Source: Limnomonas spitsbergensis (taxonomy: Eukaryota > Chlorophyta > Chlorophyceae > Chlamydomonadales). From it: a stretch of 64,000 bases of DNA. A program made the position numbers and the translations under genes. Under the pieces are notes generated by a model that searched no databases, was not told the DNA's origin, and was given only the letters and a program-made list of their open reading frames with translations. The stretch covers positions 744,001 to 808,000 of the forward strand of contig JAYJMM010000113.1 in assembly GCA_037349105.1 (NCBI GenBank), written 5' to 3'. Each line of letters opens with the position of its first letter. Position 1 is the first letter of the stretch. Below, one piece after another: positions 1-7,852 of this stretch.

Positions 1-531
1 GCCGACATTGGCCAAAAGCCGGCATTGGCAAAAGCCGGCATTGGTCAAAAGCCGGCATTGGCAAAAAGCCGGCATTGGCAAAAGCCGGCATTTGCCAAAA
101 GCCGGCATTGGCAAATGCCGGCATTGGCCAAAAGCCGGCATTGGCAAAAGCCGGCATTGGTCAAAAGCCGGCATTGGCCGAAAGCCGGCATTGGTCAAAA
201 GCCGGCATTTTCCAAAAGCCGGCATTGGCAAAAGCCGGCATTGGCCAAAAGCCGGCATTGGCAAAAGCCGGCATTGGCAAAAGCCGGCATTGGCCAAAAG
301 CCGGCATTGGCAAAAGCCGGCATTGGCAAAAAGCCGGCATTGGCAAAAGCCGGCAATGGTCAAAAGCCGGCATTGACAAAAGCCGGCATTGGCCAAAAGC
401 CGGCATTGGCCAAAAGCCGGCATTGGCCAAAAGCCGGCATTGGCGAAAGCCGGCATTGGTCAAAAGCCGGCATTTGCCAAAAGCCGGCATTTGCCAAAAG
501 CCGGCATTTGCCAAAAGCCGGCATTGGTCAA
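1..531. repeat. A minisatellite, block 1 (cut by window start)
   Basis: Tandem array of a 16/17-bp unit, GCCGGCATTGGC(C)AAAA, each unit carrying the palindrome GCCGGC. Variants (CATTTGCC, CATTTTCC, CAATGGTC, CATTGACA) sit at fixed positions near the right end. The mixture of 16- and 17-bp units moves the reading frame along, and the unit contains no stop codon, so long low-complexity frames such as KPALAKSRHWQ run on both strands. These are not taken as genes. The array ends at GGTCAAGGGCC, the junction with the Ty3 fragment. Confidence 0.95.
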
Positions 532-547
532 GGGCCTATCAATGCGC

Positions 548-1125
548 AGAATCCGACAAATCCAAGCTGTTCAGCCCACTACTGGCTAGCAAACAGAAAA
601 ATCTTCAAAGTTATCAGGTCAAGCAAAGAACAACCGCTGCTCTCGCCCCACTGCGCCATAGCCGCCTGGTCTTCAATAGCCACAGGACATGTGCGCCGTA
701 GCAGCGTGATCCGCCCCTGGCTGTGTTATCATCGCCCGAGTTGACTAATTCTCCTAGCTCATCATCTTCATAACATATGTACTACCGCAGCTTTACTGCT
801 ACGATGTTTGAGAAACAAATTTTCACTATGTTGCTGCGATAGCTTTTAACTCCAATCCTACATCTTCCGTCTTCGGTCCGCTGGCTGCCGGCCCACTGCC
901 TGCCGGGTACTAGGACAAGCCGGGCTGCGTCTGCACTTCTGCTCTGTAGGCGCCTGCCCGCTCCTTGCCAGTTACGGCGTGGTTAACGTCACGTGCTCAG
1001 CGACCTTGCCGCTCTGGGCTCGGCCTCAGGTCTCGGTAAGCTCCTCAAGGGCTGACTCCTCTTCTTCCATTGCTGCTTCTTTGGCCACCTTAGCCCTTCT
1101 TGTAACTGCCCGGAGGGTGTAAGAC
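548..1125 (-). pseudogene. Ty3/gypsy 3'-end fragment (polyprotein tail plus 3' flank), block 1
   Basis: On the minus strand this stretch matches, with divergence, the plus-strand Ty3 relic at 47150-47757. It has the end of the polyprotein tail (RRAKVAKEAAMEEEESALEE, then TET-stop) followed by the non-coding 3' region, which may be part of an LTR. Shared landmarks include the GCAGGCGCCTAC and CGCTGCTACGGCGCACAT segments. One end abuts the A array and the other the ARM segment, so it is an inserted fragment, not a whole element. LTR ends could not be fixed. Confidence 0.7.
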
Positions 1126-1127
1126 AG

Positions 1128-1340
1128 CATATCGCTCCGACGGCATTCCTCTGTACTGCCACTGAGCCTGAGCTCAACAAAGCGACCAACTGGGTAATGG
1201 CACCAGGAGCATCGGCGATCTTGGCATGGTTCTCTACCCTAGAGGCCATGATCCAAAGTGCCATTGCTGCTGCCTGATGCACCGCCACTGTCTTGGAGGC
1301 CAGCAAGACAACCAGCTGGGTGATGGCACCAAGAGCACTG
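1128..1340 (-). pseudogene. Armadillo-repeat fragment, block 1
   Basis: The minus strand encodes about two armadillo repeats. GAITQLVVLLAS, then AVHQAAAMALWIMAS, then GAITQLVALLSSGSVAVQRN follow the ARM pattern (GAI-x-LV-LL, then A-A-AL). ARM repeats are protein-binding helical repeats; two alone would not form a usable superhelix. The surrounding minus frame (989-1501, 170 aa) runs out of ARM sequence into the Ty3 tail, and in a different frame from that tail's own protein. This is therefore a captured piece fused out of frame, not a working gene. Confidence 0.65.
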
Positions 1341-1378
1341 CGTCTCCCGTATCCCCGTCTCAACATGTGAGGAGACGC
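1340..1378. other. Inverted repeat at the ARM fragment edge
   Basis: GCGTCTCC at 1340-1347 and GGAGACGC at 1371-1378 form an 8-bp perfect inverted repeat around a 23-base loop. It recurs at 4554, 22531 and 36730. The loop and right arm also occur alone at about 19165-19200 and 33259-33293, next to a piece of Ty3 integrase, so the motif marks breakpoints between captured segments. Confidence 0.6.
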
Positions 1379-1379
1379 T

Positions 1380-1995
1380 TGCAAGGAAGAGCTGATGGTA
1401 TGCGGATCCCACGCCAGGGCAGCTGGCGAGTGGCGACAGAATTTCCGTACAAAAGTGTGAAACCAAATCCGTGCCAGGTGTGAAAACAAATCCGTCCACA
1501 CTACTGGTCATTTCAGATATGGCCGGCCCTAAAACGCACCCAAGGCCACCTTCGGTAAACTAGGCAGGCAAAACCCGGTCACTTGGCACTTGGCAGACCC
1601 CCGTCACAACCGTGATGGCTTTAACCATTCCGGCCGATCTGACATCCCCTCCCTCCCACACGTCGCTCCTGAGGTGCCGCGATGTTCCTGAAAGCTCTCA
1701 CATTTGAGCTACAAGCAGAGCTTTAATACTAGCCATGCTCAGCGAGTAAGGCGCAATGGCAGGTATTCACTGAGTAGAATTGTTTCAAGTTCTCTAGCAG
1801 CCTTTTTGTTTGTAGAAGTGTCCCAGCTTCATGTTGTAGCGTGCCCAGACTCCCAGACTCCCAGAGGTGTAACGCCATTAACACCTCTTCATGAGGGCCC
1901 TCCTGGTCCAACCTCAGCAACATGGGGGTTCATCAAACCCAGGTGAAAATGTTGCCTCCTCGCATTTTCCACGATCATGATATGTCCGGCACCCG
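1380..1995. other. Unassigned block segment leading to the C-unit junction, block 1
   Basis: No gene recognised. A short minus-strand frame at 1729-1923 (64 aa) is open in blocks 1-3 and extended in block 4, but resembles nothing I know. The segment ends with TTTCCACGATCATGATATG then TCCGGCAC, the same sequence that ends each C unit. In this block the next bases are already integrase, so all C units and segment D are missing. Confidence 0.5.
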
Positions 1996-2190
1996 GCGCT
2001 GCCAGTTGCGGGTGAGCATCTGAAAATTGCGCAGCACCGCGACAAGCTGCGATATGCATGCATTCGTGGGGGAGGGTATGTCCCCCAGGTCAGGCGTTTT
2101 GCAGAGGGAGATTACGTGTATGTGAAGTATTCATCAGAACGACGCAGCCTCGATCCCAAGGCCAGGCTGGATGTAATATGCAGGTATCTC
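1996..2190 (+). pseudogene. Ty3 integrase C-terminal fragment, block 1
   Basis: Plus-strand codons match the C-terminal part of the integrase pieces at 19910-20100 and 34010-34190: LPVAGEHLKIAQHRDKLRY, then RRFAEGDYVYVKY, then LDPKARLDVI. The FAEGDYVYVKY stretch resembles the GPY/F-like module after the catalytic core of Ty3 integrases. The catalytic core itself is absent here, cut by the junction with the C-unit end motif. Confidence 0.65.
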
Positions 2191-2310
2191 TGCGGGAGGT
2201 CACCCTTAGGTCAATGCCACAGAGACTGCCATTGTGCCAGCCCTGACCCTTCCATGTCCTCATGCCTCTAACTCAGTGTTAATCCATGCCCTGTACCTGG
2301 TACCTTGTAG

Positions 2311-3045
2311 GCTGCAGAGACTGCATTGGGGGAACCCTGCCACCTTGACTAGACACTTCCCTGTCTTCATGCTTCTGTCTATGTGTTGAACCCTCCGCCT
2401 CCAATACCGTGTAGGCTGCAGAGACTGCATTGGGGGAACCCTGCCACCTTGACTAGACACTTCCCTGTCTTCATGCTTCTGTCTATGTGTTAAACCCTCC
2501 GTCTCCAATACCTTGTAGGCTGCAGAGGCTGCATCTGGGGGAACCCTGCCACCTTGACTAGACACTTCCCTGTCTTCATGCTTCTGTCTATGTGTTAAAC
2601 CCTCCGTCTCCAATACATTGTAGGCTGCAGAGGCTGCATCGGGGGAACCCTGCCACCTTGACTAGACACTTCCCTGTCTTCATGCTTCTGTCTATGTGTT
2701 AAACCCTCCGTCTCCAATACATTGTAGGCTGCAGAGGCTGCATCGGGGGAACCCTGCCACCTTGACTAGACACTTCCCTGTCTTCATGCCTCTGTCTATG
2801 TGTAAAACCCTCCGTCTCCAATACCTTGTAGGCTGCAGAGGCTGCATCGGGGTAACCCTGCCACCTTGACTAGACACTTCCCTGTCTTCATGCTTCTGTC
2901 TATGTGTTAAACCCTTCGTCTCCAATACCTTGTAGGCTGCAGAGGCTGCATTGGGGGAACCCTGGCATCTTGACTAGACACTTCCCTGTCTTCATGCCTC
3001 TGTCTATGTGTTAAACCCTCCGTCTCCAATACCTTGTAGGCTGCA
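2311..3045. repeat. 104-bp minisatellite, block 1 (7 units)
   Basis: Seven units, marked by GTAGGCTGCAGAG at 2311, 2415, 2519, 2624, 2728 and onward to 3040. A degenerate half unit (about 2262-2310) precedes it. Because 104 is not a multiple of 3, minus-strand frames (THRQKHEDREVSSQGGRV) rotate through all three frames from unit to unit, so these frames are not genes. Confidence 0.93.
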
Positions 3046-3181
3046 GAGGCTATGCTACATACTCGGTCTAGGCGGGGGTACTACTCGTAAGGGCAGCCGG
3101 TTACTATGGAAAGCCTACCGCACATTCAAAAATGTCTATCTAAATATAGGAAGCGCCTATCTAAATATAAGCGCGTCAAAA
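3046..3181. other. Linker between 104-bp array and A array, block 1 to 2
   Basis: No gene seen. It contains two near-identical copies of CTATCTAAATATA about 20 bp apart just before the A array. The same linker occurs at 20956-21092 and 35154-35290, which fixes the order 104-bp array, linker, A array in every block. Confidence 0.6.
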
Positions 3182-3745
3182 TCCGGCATTGGTCAAAAGC
3201 CGGCATTGGCCTACAGTCGGCGTTGGCCAAAAGCCGGCATTGGCCGAAAGCCGGCATTGGCAAAACCCGGCGTTGGCCAAAAGCCGACATTGGCGAAAAG
3301 CCGGCATTGGCAAAAGCCGGCATTGGTCAAAAGCCGGCATTGGCAAAAGCCGGCATTGGCAAAAGCCGGCATTTGCCAAAAGCCGGCATTGGCCGAAAGT
3401 CGGCATTGGTCAAAAGCCGGCATTTTCCAAAAGCCGGCATTGGCAAAAGCCGGCATTGGCCAAAAGCCGGCATTGGCAAAAGCCGGCATTGGCAAAAGCC
3501 GGCATTGGCAAAAGCCGGCATTGGCCAAAAGCCGGCATTGGCAAAAGCCGGCATTGGCCAAAAGCCGGCATTGGCAAAAGCCGGCAATGGTCAAAAGCCG
3601 GCATTGACAAAAGCCGGCATTGGCCAAAAGCCGGCATTGGCCAAAAGCCGGCATTGGCCAAAAGCCGGCATTGGCGAAAGCCGGCATTGGTCAAAAGCCG
3701 GCATTTGCCAAAAGCCGGCATTTGCCAAAAGCCGGCATTGGTCAA
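3182..3745. repeat. A minisatellite, block 2
   Basis: Same 16/17-bp GCCGGC unit as at the window start. The first units are degenerate (CTACAGTCGGCG, AACCCGGCG). It lacks some units present in blocks 3 and 4 (no GGCAAATGCC variant) and is about 65 bp shorter. The right-hand variant order matches the other blocks. Confidence 0.95.
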
Positions 3746-3761
3746 GGGCCTATCAATGCGC

Positions 3762-4339
3762 GGAATCCGACAAATCCAAGCTGTTCAGCCCACTACTGGC
3801 TAGCAAACAGAAAAATCTTCAAAGTTATCAGGTCAAGCAAAGAACAACCGCTGCTCTCGCCCCACTGCGCCATAGCCGCCTGGTCTTCAATAGCCACAGG
3901 AAATGTGCGCCGTAGCAGCGTGATCCGCCCCTGGCTGTGTTATCATCGCCCGAGTTGACTAATTCTCCTCGCTCATCATCTTCATAACATATGTACTACC
4001 GCAGCTTTGCTGCTACGATGTTTGAGAAACAAATTTTCACTATGTTGCTGCGATAGCTTTTAACTCCAATCCTACATCTTCCGTCTTCGGTCCGCTGGCT
4101 GCCGGCCCACTGCCTGCCGGGTACTAGGACAAGCCGGGCTGCGTCTGCACTTCTGCTCTGTAGGCGCCTGCCCGCTCCTTGCCAGTTACGGCGTGGTTAA
4201 CGTCACGTGCTCAGCGACCTTGCCGCTCTGGGCTCGGCCTCAGGTCTCGGTAAGCTCCTCAAGGGCTGACTCCTCTTCTTCCATTGCTGCTTCTTTGGTC
4301 ACCTTAGCCCTTCTTGTAACTGCCCGGAGGGTGTAAGAC
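3762..4339 (-). pseudogene. Ty3/gypsy 3'-end fragment, block 2
   Basis: Equivalent to 548-1125, shifted by 3214 bp. It holds the same minus-strand polyprotein tail end and 3' flank. A single change (GGCCACC to GGTCACC) makes a stop in the frame read through from the ARM fragment; the Ty3 frame itself is not interrupted there. Confidence 0.7.
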
Positions 4340-4341
4340 AG

Positions 4342-4554
4342 CATATCGCTCCGACGGCATTCCTTTGTACTGCCACTGAGCCTGAGCTCAACAAAGCGAC
4401 CAACTGGGTAATGGCACCAGGAGCATCGGCGATCTTGGCATGGTTCTCTACCCTAGAGGCCATGATCCAAAGTGCCATTGCTGCTGCCTGATGCACCGCC
4501 ACTGTCTTGGAGGCCAGCAAGACAACCAGCTGGGTGATGGCACCAAGAGCACTG
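4342..4554 (-). pseudogene. Armadillo-repeat fragment, block 2
   Basis: Near-identical copy of the two-repeat ARM piece at 1128-1340 (same GAITQLVVLLAS and GAITQLVALLSSG signatures). The open frame around it (4299-4703) is shortened by the stop described for the neighbouring Ty3 tail. Confidence 0.65.
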
Positions 4555-4593
4555 CGTCTCCCGTATCCCCGTCTCAACATGTGAGGAGACGCT

Positions 4594-5200
4594 TGCAAGG
4601 AAGATCTGATGGTATGCGGATCCCACGCCAGGGCAGCTGGCGAGTGGCGACAGAATTTCCGTACAAAAGTGTGAAACCAAATCCGTGCCAGGTGTGAAAA
4701 CAAATCCGTCCACCCTACTGGTCATTTCAGATATGGCCGGCCCTAAAACGCACCCAAGGCCACCTTCGGTAAACTAGGCAGGCAAAACCCGGTCACTTGG
4801 CACTTGGCAGACCCCCGTCACAACCGTGATGGCTTTAACCATTCCGGCCGATCTGACATCCCCTCCCTCCCACACGTCGCTCCTGAGGTGCCGCGATGTT
4901 CCTGAAAGCTCTCATATTTGAGCTACAAGCAGAGCTTTAATACTAGCCATGCTCAGCGAGTAAGGCGCAATGGCAGGTATTCACTGAGTAGAATTGTTTC
5001 AAGTTCTCTAGCAGCCTTTTTGTTTGTAGAAGTGTCCCAGCTTCATGTTGTAGCGTGCCCAGACTCCCAGACTCCCAGAGGTGTAACGCCATTAATACCT
5101 CTTCATGAGGGCCCTCCTGGTCCAACCTCAGCAACATGGGGGTTCATCAAACCCAGGTGAAAATGTTGCCTCCTCGCATTTTCCACGACCATGATATGTC
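4594..5200. other. Unassigned block segment before C units, block 2
   Basis: Copy of 1380-1973 without a recognised gene. It ends in TTTCCACGACCATGATATG then TCCGGCAC, where the first C unit begins. The shared end motif shows that C-unit arrays attach at a fixed sequence. Confidence 0.5.
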
Positions 5201-5431
5201 CGGCACAGCGAAGTTAAAGCCGATCGGCCACCGTAGATTTTGGGACGAAATGAATAAAAGCCGAAGGTCCCGGTAGGGGCGTTCTGCGGGAGCCGAAAGA
5301 AAAAAAGGGTGACTACGGCCGTAGGCCGCAAGTTATCGACGGTTGGGTTCGGCCGACGGCCGAAATCTGACTGCGTTTTTGCCGATGTGTCGCCGACGTT
5401 TTTTTGAACTTACAAGCTCGACCATACAAAA

Positions 5432-5600
5432 ATGGTCGGGTTTGCAAGGGATGGTGCATCCGTTTTCACCGACACCCTCATTGGTGTGTCCAAGCTTTTT
5501 GAGACATGATATCCCATGGCTGGCTGCAGTCCACTGTGTGGCCCATCTCTGTCATATGATCATGATTTCTGCCAAGCATCACGTCCGTGCTAAACCATCC
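5432..5600 (+). pseudogene. hAT-type transposase relic (frameshifted)
   Basis: Matches the relic at 8084-8251, but an extra T in the run near 5495 (CTTTTTGAG for CTTTTGAG) shifts the frame. The N-terminal part (VGFARDGAS) and the C-terminal part (HDIPWLAAVHCVAHLCHM) therefore lie in different frames. The same change is shared by the first unit of blocks 3 and 4. Confidence 0.6.
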
Positions 5601-6210
5601 ATGTTTGATATAAGAATAACAAAACACGGCCGAACAGAAACAAAACCGTTTCGGCGTCAACCGAAAAAATGGAATTGGCTGAAAGAAAAGTTTGGACCTT
5701 CGGATGGTCCAAGAAACGACCAAGACGGTCGAAGAAAAAAATGGCAGTTTCGGCGGTATCCGAAAAGAAAAAGACGACTTTCGGCTGGATCCGAAACCTA
5801 AAAAGGGGCGTATAACTTACTTGGCCACGTGAGGGTCTCCAAAAGATACACGGTAAGTGAATTCCCACGTGATCTCCCGATACGCGCCCCGGAAGCTAAG
5901 GCAAGAGGCCCATAGCCGAACAAGCTTTACTTATCCATAATCCAGAAAGCAGCCTAACGTGTACGATCTTGCGACCAGCGTGTAGTCACTGAGCTCACCC
6001 GTAGGCGTCCGTCACTGTCGTGAGGAAGAAGTCTGCCACGGATATGAAGCGCCTGTCCTGTGTCATTAAAAAAATGACAACGCGGTTTTTGCTTGACCAG
6101 CCTGAGTCACCAGTTCTTGCTTACGTTGTTTGCGCTGTGAATCTGATTTTTTGTTTGGAAAGCCAAATTCTGCCCTTGATAGACTGAAAACAGCATTTAG
6201 CAGCGACCCT

Positions 6211-6225
6211 CAACTCGAAGAGTTG
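6211..6225. other. Perfect 6-bp hairpin in C unit
   Basis: CAACTC, loop GAA, GAGTTG. It is retained in every full C unit. It is not followed by a T run, and its role is unknown. Confidence 0.6.
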
Positions 6226-6960
6226 CCAAGTAAAGATCTAGCAAAGCCCCGGCAGTGGAATTCCGGGTAAGCCGTGTGGAGAGACTTGACGATCAAAGTT
6301 GAGGAATTATAAACCCAGCTTGATTGTACATTTGCATTTGGATCAACGGTGGTGACATTCAACCGCGTGCATGCCAAGTGTTGACAGAAGTTAAGTTGTG
6401 AATCAGTGGATTGCTGAGTCCAAGTTTGAAGTGGTTAGGACTGTGCGAAGGTAAGCAATTCTAAAGTAGCAACGTGACGCGAGCTGAGAGGATCTCCGAG
6501 CCTGACGTGCGATGTGAGGAGTGTGGATCTTGGAGCCCCATTGCATCTGAAGGTCAGGGAGAGTTAGGGGACACGGCTTAAAGACCGCCATGAAGCATGG
6601 TTCTAAAAGCAGGAGTGTCAGTGGACACATCGGAGGATTCAAATTTCAAAAGGGACAGCGTGAGTGTGCTTGCGGTACCAGTGCTCAGGGACAGCAAGGT
6701 ACAGTGATCCAAGGGGAGTGCGGATCTAGATTGCATGAAGTCCCAACTTAGATGGCGAGCGCTCACCATGCCGCAGTAGGAAAAATAACAGAGGCGTGCC
6801 AGACCCAAGCTGGACCCTGACCGAACCCTAAACTAGAACGGACCATGGACCTGGACGGACCCCGACCCTAAGTGGGCATTGATCGTGAGAAGACCCTGAC
6901 CCTGGGCAGACCCTGACTCCCTCATGCCAACACATAAGGAGCGCGCATGCCGCCTAAAGG

Positions 6961-6990
6961 CCGGAATTCGAGAAACGGCAGGAATTCCGG
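6961..6990. other. Perfect 9-bp hairpin in C unit
   Basis: CCGGAATTC at 6961-6969 and GAATTCCGG at 6982-6990 enclose a 12-base loop. Both arms persist in all full C units, including the one at 24935 where the flanking bases have changed. It lies about 30 bases upstream of the 118-aa frame. Confidence 0.6.
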
Positions 6991-7020
6991 AACCGGAAAG
7001 GAAGGCAGTACGCAGCTGCC

Positions 7021-7377
7021 ATGATAACGGTAGTATCGAGTGACAGCACTTTCTCCCTTGGGCCCATGCAGTACTTGGCTTGGTTACTCTTGACCAAAAT
7101 GGACCGCAACTACACCTCATTACATAAATACATTTACTGGTATGAGCCCTTGGCATGGTCGCAATTCAGAGCTGGGCTTTCACTGGGTGCGAGGCTGGGT
7201 ATTGTCATGCTCCGTATGGAGGACAGAAGTGCCCAACTAAGCCCAACTGAAACCTCATCAACTCTCCTCATGTTTGAGATCATGGCCATGCTACTGTGCG
7301 CGGGACTTCAGATTGCCGCTTTTGCGCCAACTCGGATTCAGCTTTACACGTTCTCTTCTTTGTTTTGCATACGATAA
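7021..7377 (+). CDS. Hypothetical 118-aa protein frame of the C unit (representative)
   Basis: Not recognised. The frame starts MITVVSSDSTFSLGP and ends in FSSLFCIR-stop. One hydrophobic stretch near residues 85-107 (LLMFEIMAMLLCAGLQIAAF) could be a membrane segment. The equivalent frame is open in all eleven C units that contain it (9672, 11038, 13689, 16338, 25041, 27580, 30225, 39196, 41848, 44499). At 25041 the first ATG is lost (ATG to AAG), and at 27580 and 30225 the frame extends 21 codons upstream. Differences cluster at one spot (SPTET, SFTET, SITET). Openness may only reflect recent amplification. A 107-192-aa minus frame overlaps it and cannot be excluded as the real one. Confidence 0.3.
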   Translation: MITVVSSDSTFSLGPMQYLAWLLLTKMDRNYTSLHKYIYWYEPLAWSQFRAGLSLGARLGIVMLRMEDRSAQLSPTETSSTLLMFEIMAMLLCAGLQIAAFAPTRIQLYTFSSLFCIR

Positions 7378-7380
7378 ATG

Positions 7381-7412
7381 GTATAAATACTCGTTAATTA
7401 TGGTTGAAGGTC
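7381..7412 (+). promoter_or_regulatory. TATA-box-like site upstream of proline-rich frame
   Basis: GGTATAAATACTCG sits about 20 bases before the ATG of the next plus frame (7400-7696). It is kept in the other C units except at about 11398, where TATAAATA is TAGAAATA. It resembles a core promoter but no transcript evidence is available. Confidence 0.25.
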
Positions 7413-7696
7413 CAGCGGCCATTCACCTCCGGGGCCTTCCTGTCGTCGCCCCGGTTAAGAATGAAGCACCAGCTGAGTGGCCCTGGCCAAAAGGGGGAGG
7501 CCGGCCGCCTAGGCCGCAATCCATTGCCATTTTGCGGGAGCAGCTGATGCCGACGCGATTCACTCCAAGGGCAACACCGGCGACCACGGTGCACGGCATT
7601 CTGCTTTCCCAATCCCCGCCCAATCAGCCAGGCCCCCCCCCGGAGGATAGAGCCGCAGCTCAGAAGGAGTGTCTGGACCACCATATCAAGGCATGA
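7400..7696 (+). CDS. Hypothetical proline-rich frame of the C unit (representative)
   Basis: Not recognised. The frame begins MVEGPAAIHLRGLPVVAPVK, is rich in Pro, Gly and Arg, and ends HHIKA-stop. Beyond that stop the same frame continues with plausible protein sequence (LPSKDDLYIMMDGLR, then LKEATWAVQYFADQWF) to the unit end. This suggests a longer ancestral frame broken by TGA. In several units the C run near residue 75 is one base shorter, which switches the C-terminus to RRIEPQLRRSV (for example 14067-14417, 16716-17066, 44877-45227). No function is assigned. Confidence 0.25.
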   Translation: MVEGPAAIHLRGLPVVAPVKNEAPAEWPWPKGGGRPPRPQSIAILREQLMPTRFTPRATPATTVHGILLSQSPPNQPGPPPEDRAAAQKECLDHHIKA

Positions 7697-7852
7697 AATA
7701 CAAAGGCATTCCGCAGGATCCTGCCCTCTAAGGATGACCTATATATCATGATGGACGGGCTGCGATGCACATCCCAACTGGCGGCCTTGAAGGAGGCGAC
7801 CTGGGCGGTTCAATACTTTGCGGACCAATGGTTTCCACGATCATGATATGTC

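Larger units (their letters stand above)
5201..7852. repeat. C unit 1 of block 2 (2652 bp)
   Basis: First full composite unit, delimited by CGGCAC after the TTTCCACGA(T/C)CATGATATG motif. It holds, in order, a CCGAAA/TTTCGG-rich part with a hAT relic (frameshifted here), two G-box-like CACGTG sites about 38 bp apart (near 5827 and 5865) around a GGTAAGT donor-like site, and a middle part with no gene. Then come CCCTGAC-rich sequence near 6810-6930, a 118-aa plus frame (7021-7377), a TATAAATA site near 7381 and a proline-rich plus frame. Perfect hairpins: 5419-5438, 5692-5712, 6211-6225 and 6961-6990. Confidence 0.92.

Noticed and set aside
1..531. Long open frames on both strands in the A arrays (up to 324 aa, KPALAKSRHW-type repeats)
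   Set aside because: They follow only from a stop-free 16/17-bp unit. All frames and both strands are open, and there is no start context or non-repeat domain.
1128..1340. Functional armadillo-repeat gene
   Set aside because: Only two repeats, out of frame with what follows, and present as identical broken copies in each block.
2311..3045. CRISPR array (regular 104-bp period)
   Set aside because: Whole units are repeated with no unique spacers, and there are no cas genes. Simple minisatellite.
6810..6930. Interstitial telomere repeat (CCCTAAA and CCCTGAC words)
   Set aside because: Only one CCCTAAA per unit; the rest are irregular CCCTGAC-type words without tandem order.
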